DNA of 31,057 nt from JAOTYV01 sp041557595 (lineage in GTDB: Bacteria; Pseudomonadota; Alphaproteobacteria; UBA8366): contig JBFFGE010000031.1 of the NCBI GenBank assembly GCA_041557595.1, positions 1 to 31,057 of the forward strand, in the 5' to 3' direction. Numbering within the stretch: position 1 is the stretch's first letter; every line of letters starts with the position of its first letter. A program made the translations under genes and the position numbers. This document shows positions 21,302 through 29,680 of this stretch, piece by piece. Under the pieces are notes generated by a model. The model was given only the letters and a program-made list of their open reading frames with translations, searched no databases and was not told where the DNA came from.

Positions 21302-22003
21302 ATGCAGCTCGAAAATCTTCATATCGTCGTCACGGGCGGACCCGGCGGGCTCGGCCGCGCCGTGGTCGGCCGCCTGCTCGACGCAGGCGCCAATCTCCAC
21401 CTCCCGGTGGAACAGGCGTCCCACCTCGACGGCTATCCCCATGCCGGCCACGCCCGGCTGTCGACCCAGGTCGATATCGACCTGACCGATGCGGCGGCGG
21501 TGGATGCCTATTACGCGGGCCTGCCCAAGCTCTGGGGATCGATCCACCTTGCCGGCGGCTTTGCCATGGCCTCGCTCGCCGAGACCGACGCGGCGGCGTT
21601 TCGGAACATGATCGACATGAACCTGCGCACCTGCTTCCTCTGCTGCCGCGCGGCAGCCGCGTCGATGGGCGCAGGCAAGAAATGCGGGCGCATCGTCAAT
21701 GTCGCGGCGCGGCCGGGGCTGGAGCCCCGCAGCGGCGCCGGCATGGCGGCGTATGCGGCGTCCAAGGCAGGCGTGGCCGCGCTGACCGTCGCGCTCGGCG
21801 AGGAACTCGCCGCGCAGGACATCTGGGTCAACGCCGTCGCCCCCTCGATCATCGACACGCCGGCCAATCGCGAGGCCATGCCCGACGCGGATCACGCGAC
21901 CTGGCCGAAACCGGACGAGATCGCCGAGACGATCGCCTTTCTGGTCTCGCCGGACAACAAGGTGACGCGCGGCGGTGTCGTACCGGTGTATGGGCGTTTT
22001 TGA
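21302..22003 (+). CDS. SDR-family oxidoreductase
   Basis: A 233-residue short-chain dehydrogenase/reductase. The glycine motif is TGGPGGLG (11-18), and Y151 and K155 form the catalytic pair in AAYAASKAG. The serine position reads NVAARPG, apparently alanine, so catalysis may be modified. The chain is short through the first strand-helix repeats (no long Asp-containing second strand), then WVNAVAPSIIDTPANRE and the C-terminal GGVVPVYGRF. No strong ribosome binding site precedes the chosen ATG; an ATG ten codons earlier is the alternative. It probably reduces or oxidises an intermediate of the surrounding dioxygenase region. Confidence 0.82.
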   Translation: MQLENLHIVVTGGPGGLGRAVVGRLLDAGANLHLPVEQASHLDGYPHAGHARLSTQVDIDLTDAAAVDAYYAGLPKLWGSIHLAGGFAMASLAETDAAAFRNMIDMNLRTCFLCCRAAAASMGAGKKCGRIVNVAARPGLEPRSGAGMAAYAASKAGVAALTVALGEELAAQDIWVNAVAPSIIDTPANREAMPDADHATWPKPDEIAETIAFLVSPDNKVTRGGVVPVYGRF

Positions 22004-22098
22004 CGGCCGACGCGCAAACGGGCATCAATCGGGACGGCCCGCAAACTTTGATTGAGCCCTGCATCGATAATTTTCTTATCCGACCAACGTAACCCGTC

Positions 22099-22776
22099 AT
22101 GACAAAACCCGATCTCGTGACCTTCGATGTCTACATGGCGCTGCTCGATATCGAGGGCAGCCTGGTGCCCGTGGTCGAGGAGACGCTGCACCTGACGCAC
22201 GATAGCGCGACGGCGTTCGTGCGGACCTGGCGGGCGAAGCAGATGGAGCGCGCGGCAATCAGCAATTCTCTGGAAATGGGGCGCACCTCGTTCCGCGACG
22301 CGACCGGCATGGCGCTGGATTACGTTGCTGGCCGCAACCGCATCGCGGTCCCCCCCGACATGCGCGATTCCCTTATCCTGGCATGGGATACGCTGAAGCC
22401 CTGGCCCGAGGCCGACGACGCCATTGCCGCGGTAAAGGCGAAGGGCGTGAAGACTGCGATTCTCTCGAATGGCGATCAGGATATGCTCGAAGCGGCCGCC
22501 CGCAATTTCAACGCGGGCTTCGATCACATCCTGTCGTCCGAACTCGCCAGGAAGTACAAACCGCATCCCGCCATGTACAACCTGCCGACCCAGTCCCTCG
22601 GCATTGCCAAGACGCGCGTCCTGCACGTCGCCGGCAGCGGAAACGATGTGCTCGGCGCGGTCGCTGCCGGGATGCCCTGCGTCTGGTCGAACCGGCAGAA
22701 GGATATCCTGCTGGATCCGCGCTATCCGCCGACGAAAATCCTGCCCGACCTCAGCGGTGTGGCCGACCTTCTTTAG
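22099..22776 (+). CDS. haloacid dehalogenase-like hydrolase (type II L-2-haloacid dehalogenase relative)
   Basis: A 225-residue HAD-superfamily protein most like L-2-haloacid dehalogenases. The nucleophile is D10 in TFDVYMALLD; the family usually reads DAYGTLFD, so the helper threonine is A14 here. S123/N124 in ILSNGD, K154 in KYKPHPAMY and D183 in GSGNDVLGA fill the remaining positions, and R45 may be the substrate-binding arginine. The enzymes convert 2-haloacids to 2-hydroxyacids with inversion; with the altered motif I it may instead be a phosphatase or inactive. It is 95 bp after the SDR and convergent (12 bp) with the PhyH-type gene. Confidence 0.8.
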   Translation: MTKPDLVTFDVYMALLDIEGSLVPVVEETLHLTHDSATAFVRTWRAKQMERAAISNSLEMGRTSFRDATGMALDYVAGRNRIAVPPDMRDSLILAWDTLKPWPEADDAIAAVKAKGVKTAILSNGDQDMLEAAARNFNAGFDHILSSELARKYKPHPAMYNLPTQSLGIAKTRVLHVAGSGNDVLGAVAAGMPCVWSNRQKDILLDPRYPPTKILPDLSGVADLL

Positions 22777-22788
22777 CGGTCCAGCGGT

Positions 22789-23955
22789 CTAGATACCGAT
22801 ATCCTGCAAATTGTAGTCCCGGATTTCCGCAGCCGCGGCCGGGGTCCAGCGGAATTGCTCCGCGCTATCGGCCAGCGGTGCGTATCGGTATGGCGTCTCA
22901 TCCGGAAAGCGCTGACGGCGCGCGTCGATACTATACTGAATGAGGCGTGCGCGATTGCGGATATAGGTCTCATCGTAGACCGAAACCGGATTGTGAACGC
23001 CGCCGCTTTCAACGCCCAGCACGGATGCGCGGCGATGAAAGCCCATGTTCAGCGTTACCCGCACGTTCGGGCTGGTGTTGGCGAACGACCCGTGGATCAC
23101 CTGGCGGTTTGAAATCGCCACGTCGCCCGGCCCGCAGATGAACGGCACCGCATCCGGCAAACGTTCGGAGCCGGCAGCCCGCACCATGGCCGCGATATCG
23201 ACCTTGCCGCACCGATGCGATCCCGGGACCGCCCAGAGCCCGTTCGCCGCATCGCAGCCATAGAGCTGCACCATGAAGTTGAAGCCATGGGTGCCCTCGT
23301 CCAGATCCGGGTCGTCCCAATGGGTCCAGCCGTCCTGATGCCAGGCAACCGAGCCGCCGAGGCGCGGCTGCTTGATCCAGATCGCCTCGTTGAAGGGCGC
23401 GAAATCGGGACCGTTGACCGCTTCGGCGACCGCCAGCAACTGCGGATGCCCGTACAGGCGCAGGCACGCCTCCGAATGTTGCAGCGAGCCGTGAATAAGC
23501 TGCAGGACGTGGTCCGGCGCACCTTGCGGCGCTTCGGGTTCGACCATTTTGACGGGATGCCACCCGTAAGACGCATCGGTGCCGCCCAGCGGATCCGAAA
23601 GCGGTTTGACCCAACGAAGCGGCCGCGACTTCAGCCCCGCATTGAAGGACGGGCGGCCGTACTGGTCGATTTCCGCGTCCTTGGTGACCGGCGCACGATC
23701 CAACAGCCCGGCAAGGTCGCGCTCGATATCGCGCAGCTCGTCCGCGCCGACGACATTTTCGAAAATGTAGAATCCATGCCGGGAATAGGCGTCGAGAATA
23801 GCCGGGTCGAGCCCGCCGTCCGGCCCGAAGCGGATCGGTCCGCGATTGTCCATGGCCAACGCACGCGCCGTGCCGTCCGTGCGGTAGCGCACCATCTCCG
23901 CTTCGTCGGGACCATAATCGACGGCGGGAATTTCCAGCAGAGGAAGATTGACCAC
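22789..23955 (-). CDS. PhyH-type (phytanoyl-CoA dioxygenase family) oxygenase
   Basis: A 388-residue Fe(II)/2-oxoglutarate oxygenase of the PhyH family. Iron ligands are H206 and D208 (AWHQDGW) and H288 (QVIHGS), with R299 eleven residues on for 2-oxoglutarate. The motif LWAVPGSHRCGK and the final helix-poor tail are typical of bacterial PhyH proteins that hydroxylate small acids, amino acids or phosphonates. The start is a GTG; the next in-frame ATG is 20 codons further. It lies 40 bp downstream of TauD-like gene B on the same strand, most likely as one transcription unit. The substrate is unknown. Confidence 0.87.
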   Translation of the reverse strand: MVNLPLLEIPAVDYGPDEAEMVRYRTDGTARALAMDNRGPIRFGPDGGLDPAILDAYSRHGFYIFENVVGADELRDIERDLAGLLDRAPVTKDAEIDQYGRPSFNAGLKSRPLRWVKPLSDPLGGTDASYGWHPVKMVEPEAPQGAPDHVLQLIHGSLQHSEACLRLYGHPQLLAVAEAVNGPDFAPFNEAIWIKQPRLGGSVAWHQDGWTHWDDPDLDEGTHGFNFMVQLYGCDAANGLWAVPGSHRCGKVDIAAMVRAAGSERLPDAVPFICGPGDVAISNRQVIHGSFANTSPNVRVTLNMGFHRRASVLGVESGGVHNPVSVYDETYIRNRARLIQYSIDARRQRFPDETPYRYAPLADSAEQFRWTPAAAAEIRDYNLQDIGI

Positions 23956-23995
23956 GATATTGCGTCCTTATGCCAGGTTTGATCCGGTACGCGCC

Positions 23996-24892
23996 CTAGC
24001 GATTAACGGCGCTCGGCTCGAAGGCGTCCGCCCGCTCGTCCGGGCCGGTTTCCGCCAGTTCGCTGGCCGGGTCTCCGGCGACGCGCACATGCCGCATCAC
24101 CCGGAGCTGGTTGTAGTCATAGGGGCAGGCGCGATGCAGAACGCACCGATTGTCCCAGATCATCACGTCGCCGGGCCGCCAGCGATGGGTGTAGACGCGC
24201 GGCGGCCGGATTGCATGCGCGAGCAACGCGTCCAGCAGGTCCTGCGCGTCGTCGTCCTCCATCCCGGGAATACGGTAGGCGTGCCGGCCGATGAACAGCG
24301 ATTTGCGCCCGGTTTCCGGATGGATCTTCACCAGCGGGCGCAACGGCGCGCCTTTGGTGTGATAGCCGTAGCCATCGCCGGAGCGAAATTCGAAACCGGC
24401 CTTGGCCTGTGATGCGTAGAGCGAGTGATAGGCCGAAAGACCGGCGATCTTTTCCTGCATCGGCGCATCCAGCGTGTCGTACGCGGCCCGCATGTCGACG
24501 AGCGCCGTCTCCCCACCCTGCGGCGGCACGATTTGCGCGGCCAGAATCGACGCCTTGGCTGCAAGCGGCATGTAGGAACTGTCCGTATGCCAGCCTTCAT
24601 TGCCGCGCAGCGACTGGTAGCGCTTTTCATCGGGCATCATTATACCGCCATCGGGCCGCTGGTTGCTGATCGGCACGGATTTGAGTCCTTCGCGCAGCAA
24701 CTCTATATCGCCGAACCGCTCGCCGAACGCGACTTGCTCTGCGTCGCCGATATGCTGATCCGGGAAGACGAGCGCGCCGTATTCGAGGAAGGCCTCGTCA
24801 ACGGCCCTGCCCTCGGCCGAGCTCATATGCGCGAGGTCGATATCGGTTATCCGCGCGCCGAGGGTGGTTTCGAGGGGCGTTACGGTGGGCAT
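23996..24892 (-). CDS. TauD/TfdA-type Fe(II)/2-oxoglutarate dioxygenase (B)
   Basis: A 298-residue enzyme starting at ATG with GGAGG nine bases upstream. Iron ligands are H102 and D104 (GWHTDSSY) and H253 (DNRCVLHRA); R264 is at the H+11 position for 2-oxoglutarate. The stretch PLVKIHPETGRKSLFIGRHAYRI is the conserved TfdA core. The C-terminal 25 residues after the last strand are an acidic tail absent from gene A. It heads a leftward pair with the PhyH-type gene and is divergent from the flavin monooxygenase, with 196 bp of upstream DNA in which I see no clear operator. Confidence 0.9.
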   Translation of the reverse strand: MPTVTPLETTLGARITDIDLAHMSSAEGRAVDEAFLEYGALVFPDQHIGDAEQVAFGERFGDIELLREGLKSVPISNQRPDGGIMMPDEKRYQSLRGNEGWHTDSSYMPLAAKASILAAQIVPPQGGETALVDMRAAYDTLDAPMQEKIAGLSAYHSLYASQAKAGFEFRSGDGYGYHTKGAPLRPLVKIHPETGRKSLFIGRHAYRIPGMEDDDAQDLLDALLAHAIRPPRVYTHRWRPGDVMIWDNRCVLHRACPYDYNQLRVMRHVRVAGDPASELAETGPDERADAFEPSAVNR

Positions 24893-25088
24893 ACTATCCG
24901 GACCTCCGTGCGAGCGCCGGACAAGCCGGCCTTGCCGCCTAGAGTAATCCGGCTTCCCGGATTCGGGAAGAGCGCTCTCGGGCTTCGGTCGAGGCAATTT
25001 GGGACAACCCTAAATTTATACTCCGCCTTTAGCCATTGGCACGCCGGCGATAGGATACCGCAGAGGCGCAACGAAGGAGAACCGCCGC

Positions 25089-26072
25089 ATGAGCCTGCCC
25101 CTATCCGATCGAGTCCAAATCGGCATTCAGACCATCCATCGCCGCACGGAACCGGCGACCGGCGACTGGCATCCAACGATTCAGGACGGCCGCGCGATCG
25201 TCTCCCTGGTGGACCGGCTCGGTTACGATTCGATCTGGGTCGGCGATCATCTCTCCTTCGCGATCCCAATCCTGGATCCGATCATCCAGTTGGCCCAGGC
25301 CGCCGTCGTCAGCGAGCGGCTGACGATCGGCACCGGCGTCTATTTGTTGCCGCTGCGCCATCCGGGGCCGGTCGCCAAGCAAATCGCCACCCTCGACCTG
25401 GTGACCGGCGGACGCCTGATCTTCGGCGTCGGGGTCGGCGGTGAATTCCATACCGACTACGATGTCGCCGGAGTGCCCATGAACGAACGCGGCGCCCGGC
25501 TGACCGAAGGCATCAAGGTGCTGCGCAAGCTGTGGTCCGGCGAAAAAGTCTCGAATGACGGTCGCTACTTTCCGTTCGGCGATTTGGCGATGACGCCGCC
25601 GCCGTTCCAGGAAGGCGGACCGCCGATCTGGTGCGGCGGGCGTTCCGAGGCCGCCTTGAAACGGGCGGGCGAATTGGCCGACGGATATATCTCCTATGTC
25701 GTCACGCCGGAGATGTTCGCCGACGCCATGACAAAGATCGCGGCGGCGGCCGAGGCGGCAAAGCGCGACGTCACCGCCTTCGGGACTGGCCACCTGCTGT
25801 TCGCGCGGCTCGACAACACCTATGAGGAAGCGCTGGATAAAGCGACCGAATCCCTGTCGGTACGCTACGCCATGGATTTCCGGAAACCCGCCATGCGCTA
25901 CTGCGCGCTCGGCACGCCGGCCGATGTGGCAGACCGGATCGGCGAGTTCCTCGCCGCCGGGGTGCGGCATCTGGTGATGGACCTCGTCGGTCCCTACGAA
26001 GAACGGGACGCGCAGATCGAATGGTTCGCCCGCGACGTCCTGCCGCTGGTCCGCGCCTGGACGCCCGGTTGA
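25089..26072 (+). CDS. luciferase-like (LLM class) flavin-dependent oxidoreductase
   Basis: A 327-residue TIM-barrel flavoenzyme with AAGGAG eight bases before the ATG. The bacterial-luciferase family core is visible: LVDRLGYDSIWVGDHLSF, LTIGTGVYLLPLRHPGPVAKQIATLDLVTGGRLIFGVGVGGE, VLRKLWSG and PPIWCGGRSEAALKRAGELADGY. Members are FMN-dependent monooxygenases or F420-dependent dehydrogenases; the RHP...A.LD...GGR block occurs in both groups, so the cofactor is open. It is followed after 17 bases by dioxygenase gene C, so the two are probably co-translated and act on the same compound. Confidence 0.87.
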   Translation: MSLPLSDRVQIGIQTIHRRTEPATGDWHPTIQDGRAIVSLVDRLGYDSIWVGDHLSFAIPILDPIIQLAQAAVVSERLTIGTGVYLLPLRHPGPVAKQIATLDLVTGGRLIFGVGVGGEFHTDYDVAGVPMNERGARLTEGIKVLRKLWSGEKVSNDGRYFPFGDLAMTPPPFQEGGPPIWCGGRSEAALKRAGELADGYISYVVTPEMFADAMTKIAAAAEAAKRDVTAFGTGHLLFARLDNTYEEALDKATESLSVRYAMDFRKPAMRYCALGTPADVADRIGEFLAAGVRHLVMDLVGPYEERDAQIEWFARDVLPLVRAWTPG

Positions 26073-26089
26073 GCCGGCGGGAGACGCCA

Positions 26090-26977
26090 GTGACCGTCAC
26101 CATCAGGCCGACCGCTGCGACCCTCGGCGCCGATATCGAGGGGATCGACATGCGCAATCCGCTCGACGCCGACGCGGCGACCGCCATCGAGCGGGCGTTT
26201 CTCGATCATCGCGTGCTGCGGCTTCGCGGCCCCGTGTTGACGCCACGGGAGTTATCCGCGTTTTCGGTGCAGTTCGGTGCTTTGCAACCCCATGTGCAGC
26301 GCAAGTTCCAGCATCCCGAAGACCCCAATGTCGTCGAAATGCGCAACTTCGACGCGGACGGAAAATTCGATCTCGCCGCCGCCTCGCGGGGCGCGATGGA
26401 GCGGCTGCGCGACGGCTGGCATTCCGATCTGTCCTACGATGCGGTGCCGGCCAAGGCGACGCTGCTGCATGCCCTGGAGATCCCGAGCCGCGGCGGCAAC
26501 ACCTGCTTCACCGACACCCACGCCGCCTACACCGCCCTGCCGGAGGCGATGAAACGACGCATCGCGGGGCTTATGGCGGAATTCTCCTACGGTGCGAACA
26601 GCCGCAACGAGAAGACGAATTTGGCGGCAAGCTCGCTGGATCAACAGGGCCGCGACAGCACGACGGTCGTCCACCCGGTCGTCTGCGTGCATCCGGTGAC
26701 CCGGCGGCCGGCAATCTATGTGAACCCGCTCATTACGGTACGGATCCTGGAAGTATCCGAGGCGGAAAGCGATGCCATCCTCGACAACTTGTTCGACTGG
26801 ATCGACCGGCCCGACTTCCGCTGGGAACACGAATGGCGCGTCGGCGACACGTTGATGTGGGAAAACCGCGGCGGCGTAATGCATTGCGGCCGGCTCGACT
26901 ATCCGCGCGACGAGCGCCGGCAATTCATCCGCACCACCGTTCGCGGCCAGACGATCGAGATGCATGGCGCCGCGTAA
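26090..26977 (+). CDS. TauD/TfdA-type Fe(II)/2-oxoglutarate dioxygenase (C)
   Basis: A 295-residue protein from a GTG start with GGGAG six bases upstream; a start further up would overlap the flavin monooxygenase. Iron ligands are H111 and D113 (GWHSDLSY) and H265 (ENRGGVMHCG), with R276/R277 and R281 for 2-oxoglutarate. The core VHPVTRRPAIYVNP is TfdA-like. The segment around 160-190 (SYGANSRNEKTNLAASSLDQQGRD) is distinctive compared with genes A and B and may line the substrate pocket. It is in a rightward run with the flavin monooxygenase, the CitE-like lyase and an SDR. Confidence 0.88.
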   Translation: MTVTIRPTAATLGADIEGIDMRNPLDADAATAIERAFLDHRVLRLRGPVLTPRELSAFSVQFGALQPHVQRKFQHPEDPNVVEMRNFDADGKFDLAAASRGAMERLRDGWHSDLSYDAVPAKATLLHALEIPSRGGNTCFTDTHAAYTALPEAMKRRIAGLMAEFSYGANSRNEKTNLAASSLDQQGRDSTTVVHPVVCVHPVTRRPAIYVNPLITVRILEVSEAESDAILDNLFDWIDRPDFRWEHEWRVGDTLMWENRGGVMHCGRLDYPRDERRQFIRTTVRGQTIEMHGAA

Positions 26978-27013
26978 GCGCCGGCGGCGGCCGCATTGTC
27001 GAACGAAGCGCGC

Positions 27014-27883
27014 ATGGTATTCTCGGCCATGACCCGAAAAATGGTGAACCGGCGCAGCGCCATGATCTTCCCGGCGCTGCAACCCGAACGATACGACGAG
27101 GCGGTAAGCGCCGGCCCCGACATCGCGGTCTTCGATCTGGAGGACGGCACCGCAACCGACCGCAAGGCCGAGGCGCGCGAGGCGGTGGCGCCGGTCTTTG
27201 GACGCGATAACGGCGGACAGATTCTGAAGTATCTCCGCATCAACCATCCCCGCACGCTGGACGGTCTGCGCGACATGGTCGCGGTCGCCGAATGGAGCTC
27301 ACCGCCGGACGGCTTGTTGCTGCCAAAGATCGAATCCGCTGACGAAATCCGGCAGGTAACGGACACCGTGTGCATGGTGCATCCCGAAATCGAGCTGATG
27401 CCCATCATCGAATCGCCGCGGGGGCTCGAAAACGTCCTGGACATCGCGAACGCCGGGCCGCGCGTGGTCATGCTGCTGCTTGGCAGCGACGATCTTTCCG
27501 GCACGGTCGGTTCCGATCGGTCCTGGGATGCGCTGGCCTATGCGCGGGGCCGGGTCGCCGCGGCCGCGGGCGATGCGGGGATCGAGGCCATGGACGGCGC
27601 CTTCTACGACCCGGAAGACGAAGCGGGCCTCATCGAAGAGTTGCGACGCGCCGCCGCCATGGGCTTCACCGGCAAGGCGTCGTATCACGCGAGCCAGATT
27701 CCCCATATCCACGCGGCTTTCACGCCGGATGCCGACGATGTCGCGGAAGCACGGCGCATCCTCGCGGCCGCCGCCGCAGATTCAATCGGCAACACCCGGC
27801 TGGACGGACGCATGGTCAACGCGGCAATCGTCAAGCGCGCCCGACGGCTGCTGGATATTGCGGAACGCCGGGGCGTCGCATAA
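27014..27883 (+). CDS. CitE/HpcH-type lyase (HpcH/HpaI aldolase family)
   Basis: About 289 residues of the CitE-like branch of the HpcH/HpaI aldolase family. Motifs include RRSAMIFPAL, FDLEDGT (40-46), the substrate arginine R75 in LRINHP, PKIES (104-108), the metal-binding E133 in PIIESPRG and the aspartates 159-160 in LGSDDLSG. Later, GFTGKASYHASQI corresponds to the G.KxxIHP block of CitE. Enzymes of this kind form or cleave malyl-, citramalyl- or hydroxyacyl-CoA. The start is uncertain: TTG 26996, ATG 27014 and ATG 27029 are all in frame without a strong ribosome site. It follows dioxygenase C closely and precedes an SDR. Confidence 0.86.
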   Translation: MVFSAMTRKMVNRRSAMIFPALQPERYDEAVSAGPDIAVFDLEDGTATDRKAEAREAVAPVFGRDNGGQILKYLRINHPRTLDGLRDMVAVAEWSSPPDGLLLPKIESADEIRQVTDTVCMVHPEIELMPIIESPRGLENVLDIANAGPRVVMLLLGSDDLSGTVGSDRSWDALAYARGRVAAAAGDAGIEAMDGAFYDPEDEAGLIEELRRAAAMGFTGKASYHASQIPHIHAAFTPDADDVAEARRILAAAAADSIGNTRLDGRMVNAAIVKRARRLLDIAERRGVA

Positions 27884-27922
27884 CTCCACACCGTGCATCG
27901 TTTACACAAAGGCAGGTCACGA

Positions 27923-28771
27923 ATGGCAAATCTGAACGGAAAAATCGCCCTCATTACCGGGGCCGGCGGCCGCAAGGGCGTTGGCCGGGCGACGGCACTG
28001 AAGCTGGCATCCCTGGGCGCCGATGTGGCGATCACGGATATCCAGCGTCCCGACGACGACCTGCCGCCGCAGGAACGCGGCGATCAATGGAACGGTATCG
28101 AAAGCGTCGCCGAGGAAGTCCGCGCGCTCGGCCGCGAATGCCTGACGATGACATGCGACCTGTCCGTCAGCGCGGAAATTCAGGCCCTGGTCGTAAAGGT
28201 CGTCGCGCATTTCGGCCGCATCGACATCCTGGTCAACAATGCGCGCGCGATCATCGGCCGCGACCGCGTGCCGGTGTGGGAATTGGACGAAGATGTCTGG
28301 CAGCATTTCCTCGACATCAACATCACCGCGGTGTTCCTCGGCACCAAATTCACCGCCGAACACATGATCCGTCAAGGCAGCGGCCGCATCATCAACATTG
28401 CATCCAACGCGTCGAAACGCGGCAGCGCAACCGGCAGCGCCTACTCCGCGTCGAAATTCGCCGTGCTCGGCCTGACGCAATGCGCCGCGCTCGATCTGGC
28501 GCCGCACAAGATCACCGTCAATTCGGTGTGCCCCGGCGGCATCAATACGGATCGCATGAACTATGCGGAACAGGCGGCGGCCGAGGCGCAGGGCGTCCCG
28601 TTGGAAACCTACCGCGCGCAGGTCGTGGAGCGCATGAACCAGGCGACCCCAATGGGACGCGTCGCCGAGGCCGAAGACGTGGCAAATCTCGTCGCCTTTC
28701 TCGCCTCGGACGAAGCGGAGATGATCACCGGCCAGGCCTACAACATCAACGGCGGCACGATATTTCACTAA
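27923..28771 (+). CDS. SDR-family dehydrogenase/reductase
   Basis: A 282-residue classical SDR with an intact active site: TGAGGRKGVG (12-21), S161, Y174 and K178 (AYSASKFAV). NNAR replaces the common NNAG. An insertion of about 15 residues after the second beta strand (RPDDDLPPQERGDQWNG) and a loop before RMNQATPMGRVAEAEDVAN shape the substrate site. The start ATG follows AAAGGCAGG. It lies 39 bp after the CitE-like lyase in the same run, and converges with the hydratase gene. Likely reaction is NAD(P)-linked oxidation of a secondary alcohol or reduction of a ketone in the same pathway. Confidence 0.9.
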   Translation: MANLNGKIALITGAGGRKGVGRATALKLASLGADVAITDIQRPDDDLPPQERGDQWNGIESVAEEVRALGRECLTMTCDLSVSAEIQALVVKVVAHFGRIDILVNNARAIIGRDRVPVWELDEDVWQHFLDINITAVFLGTKFTAEHMIRQGSGRIINIASNASKRGSATGSAYSASKFAVLGLTQCAALDLAPHKITVNSVCPGGINTDRMNYAEQAAAEAQGVPLETYRAQVVERMNQATPMGRVAEAEDVANLVAFLASDEAEMITGQAYNINGGTIFH

Positions 28772-28792
28772 CATCAAACTGCGCCGGGAAAA

Positions 28793-29560
28793 TCATTCGA
28801 AATCGATTTGCACCGCGCCGAGACACCCGAAATCGGCGACGACATGGTCGCCCGGTTTTACCTTGTCGAGTCCGGTGCAGGTCCCCGTCGACACGCAGAT
28901 GCCCCGCGTCAGGCCGGCGCCGCGCCGCGACTGCTGATTGGCCAGCCAGACCATGACATTCATCGGGTCGCCGAGCGCACGAGCCCCCTCGCCTGCGCCG
29001 CAAGCATACCCATCGATCGTCATCGCAACCCGGTGCGCCTTTAGATCGATGGTTCGCCAATCCGTCGTCCACGGCCCCAGGACCAGACCGATATTGGCCC
29101 CGCTATCCGCCGTCACCAGGTAACGGCCCTTTCCCGCCAGGCCGGCGGCGATTCGCGTTCCCACCACCTCGATCGCACCGGCCACCGCGTCGATCGCCTC
29201 CTCTACCTCCGCGCGGCCATAGGCCTCGGCGCGCGCCGGCAGATCCTGTCCCAATCGAAACGCGAACTCGCCCTCGACCGCCGGCATCTGCGCGGTCTCG
29301 ATGGCGAGCCGCACCGGGCTCTCGTGAAGATAGGGTGCGAGAACCGGGCACGACCCGGGCTCCGAGGTGCCGAGCAGCCGTTGCGCTTCCTGGCTTGTGG
29401 AGCCGACCTTGAAGCCGAGCGTCGGGTGGCCCGACAGGCGCATGATCTCGGCCTGCACCGCGTAGGCGTCGTCGAGTGTTGCCGGCTCGACGATTTCATC
29501 GGCCGGAACCACGCCGCCGGTCTTCCGCGCATGCCAGAGCCGGTCCGCCAAATCGCTCAT
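28793..29560 (-). CDS. 2-keto-4-pentenoate hydratase-like enzyme (MhpD family)
   Basis: A 255-residue member of the fumarylacetoacetase/MhpD superfamily. K51 (GFKVGSTS), the metal-binding E96 and E98 (AVEGEFAFRLG), E131 (AIEVVGTR) and D152 (TADSGANIGLVLG) mark the active site. The C-terminal GLTRGICVSTGTCTG...GDHVVADFGCLGAVQIDFE is the usual closing block. Such enzymes add water to 2-hydroxypenta-2,4-dienoates, or decarboxylate 4-oxalocrotonate, late in meta-cleavage pathways. The start ATG has AAGGA nine bases upstream. It is divergent from the thiolase-like gene and convergent with the SDR. Confidence 0.87.
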   Translation of the reverse strand: MSDLADRLWHARKTGGVVPADEIVEPATLDDAYAVQAEIMRLSGHPTLGFKVGSTSQEAQRLLGTSEPGSCPVLAPYLHESPVRLAIETAQMPAVEGEFAFRLGQDLPARAEAYGRAEVEEAIDAVAGAIEVVGTRIAAGLAGKGRYLVTADSGANIGLVLGPWTTDWRTIDLKAHRVAMTIDGYACGAGEGARALGDPMNVMVWLANQQSRRGAGLTRGICVSTGTCTGLDKVKPGDHVVADFGCLGAVQIDFE

Positions 29561-29630
29561 TTCATCTGTCCTTCGTCCCCGGAGTAGCCCCGCCTGAGAA
29601 AATCCTATTCTATACCGGCCGCGGTTACAG

Positions 29631-29670
29631 CAGTGACACACAGCGACACGCAGAGACACGCAGAGAAAAG
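29631..29670. repeat. four 10-bp tandem repeats before the thiolase-like gene
   Basis: Units CAGTGACACA, CAGCGACACG, CAGAGACACG and CAGAGAAAAG lie head to tail and end in the AAAAGGAG ribosome binding region of the thiolase-like gene. The 10-bp period places each unit on the same face of the helix. This may be simple-sequence slippage or an activator-binding array. Confidence 0.55.
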
Positions 29671-29680
29671 GAGCGTACCT

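Noticed and set aside
29631..29670. CRISPR array
   Set aside because: The units are 10 bp, adjacent and without spacers, and no cas gene is present.
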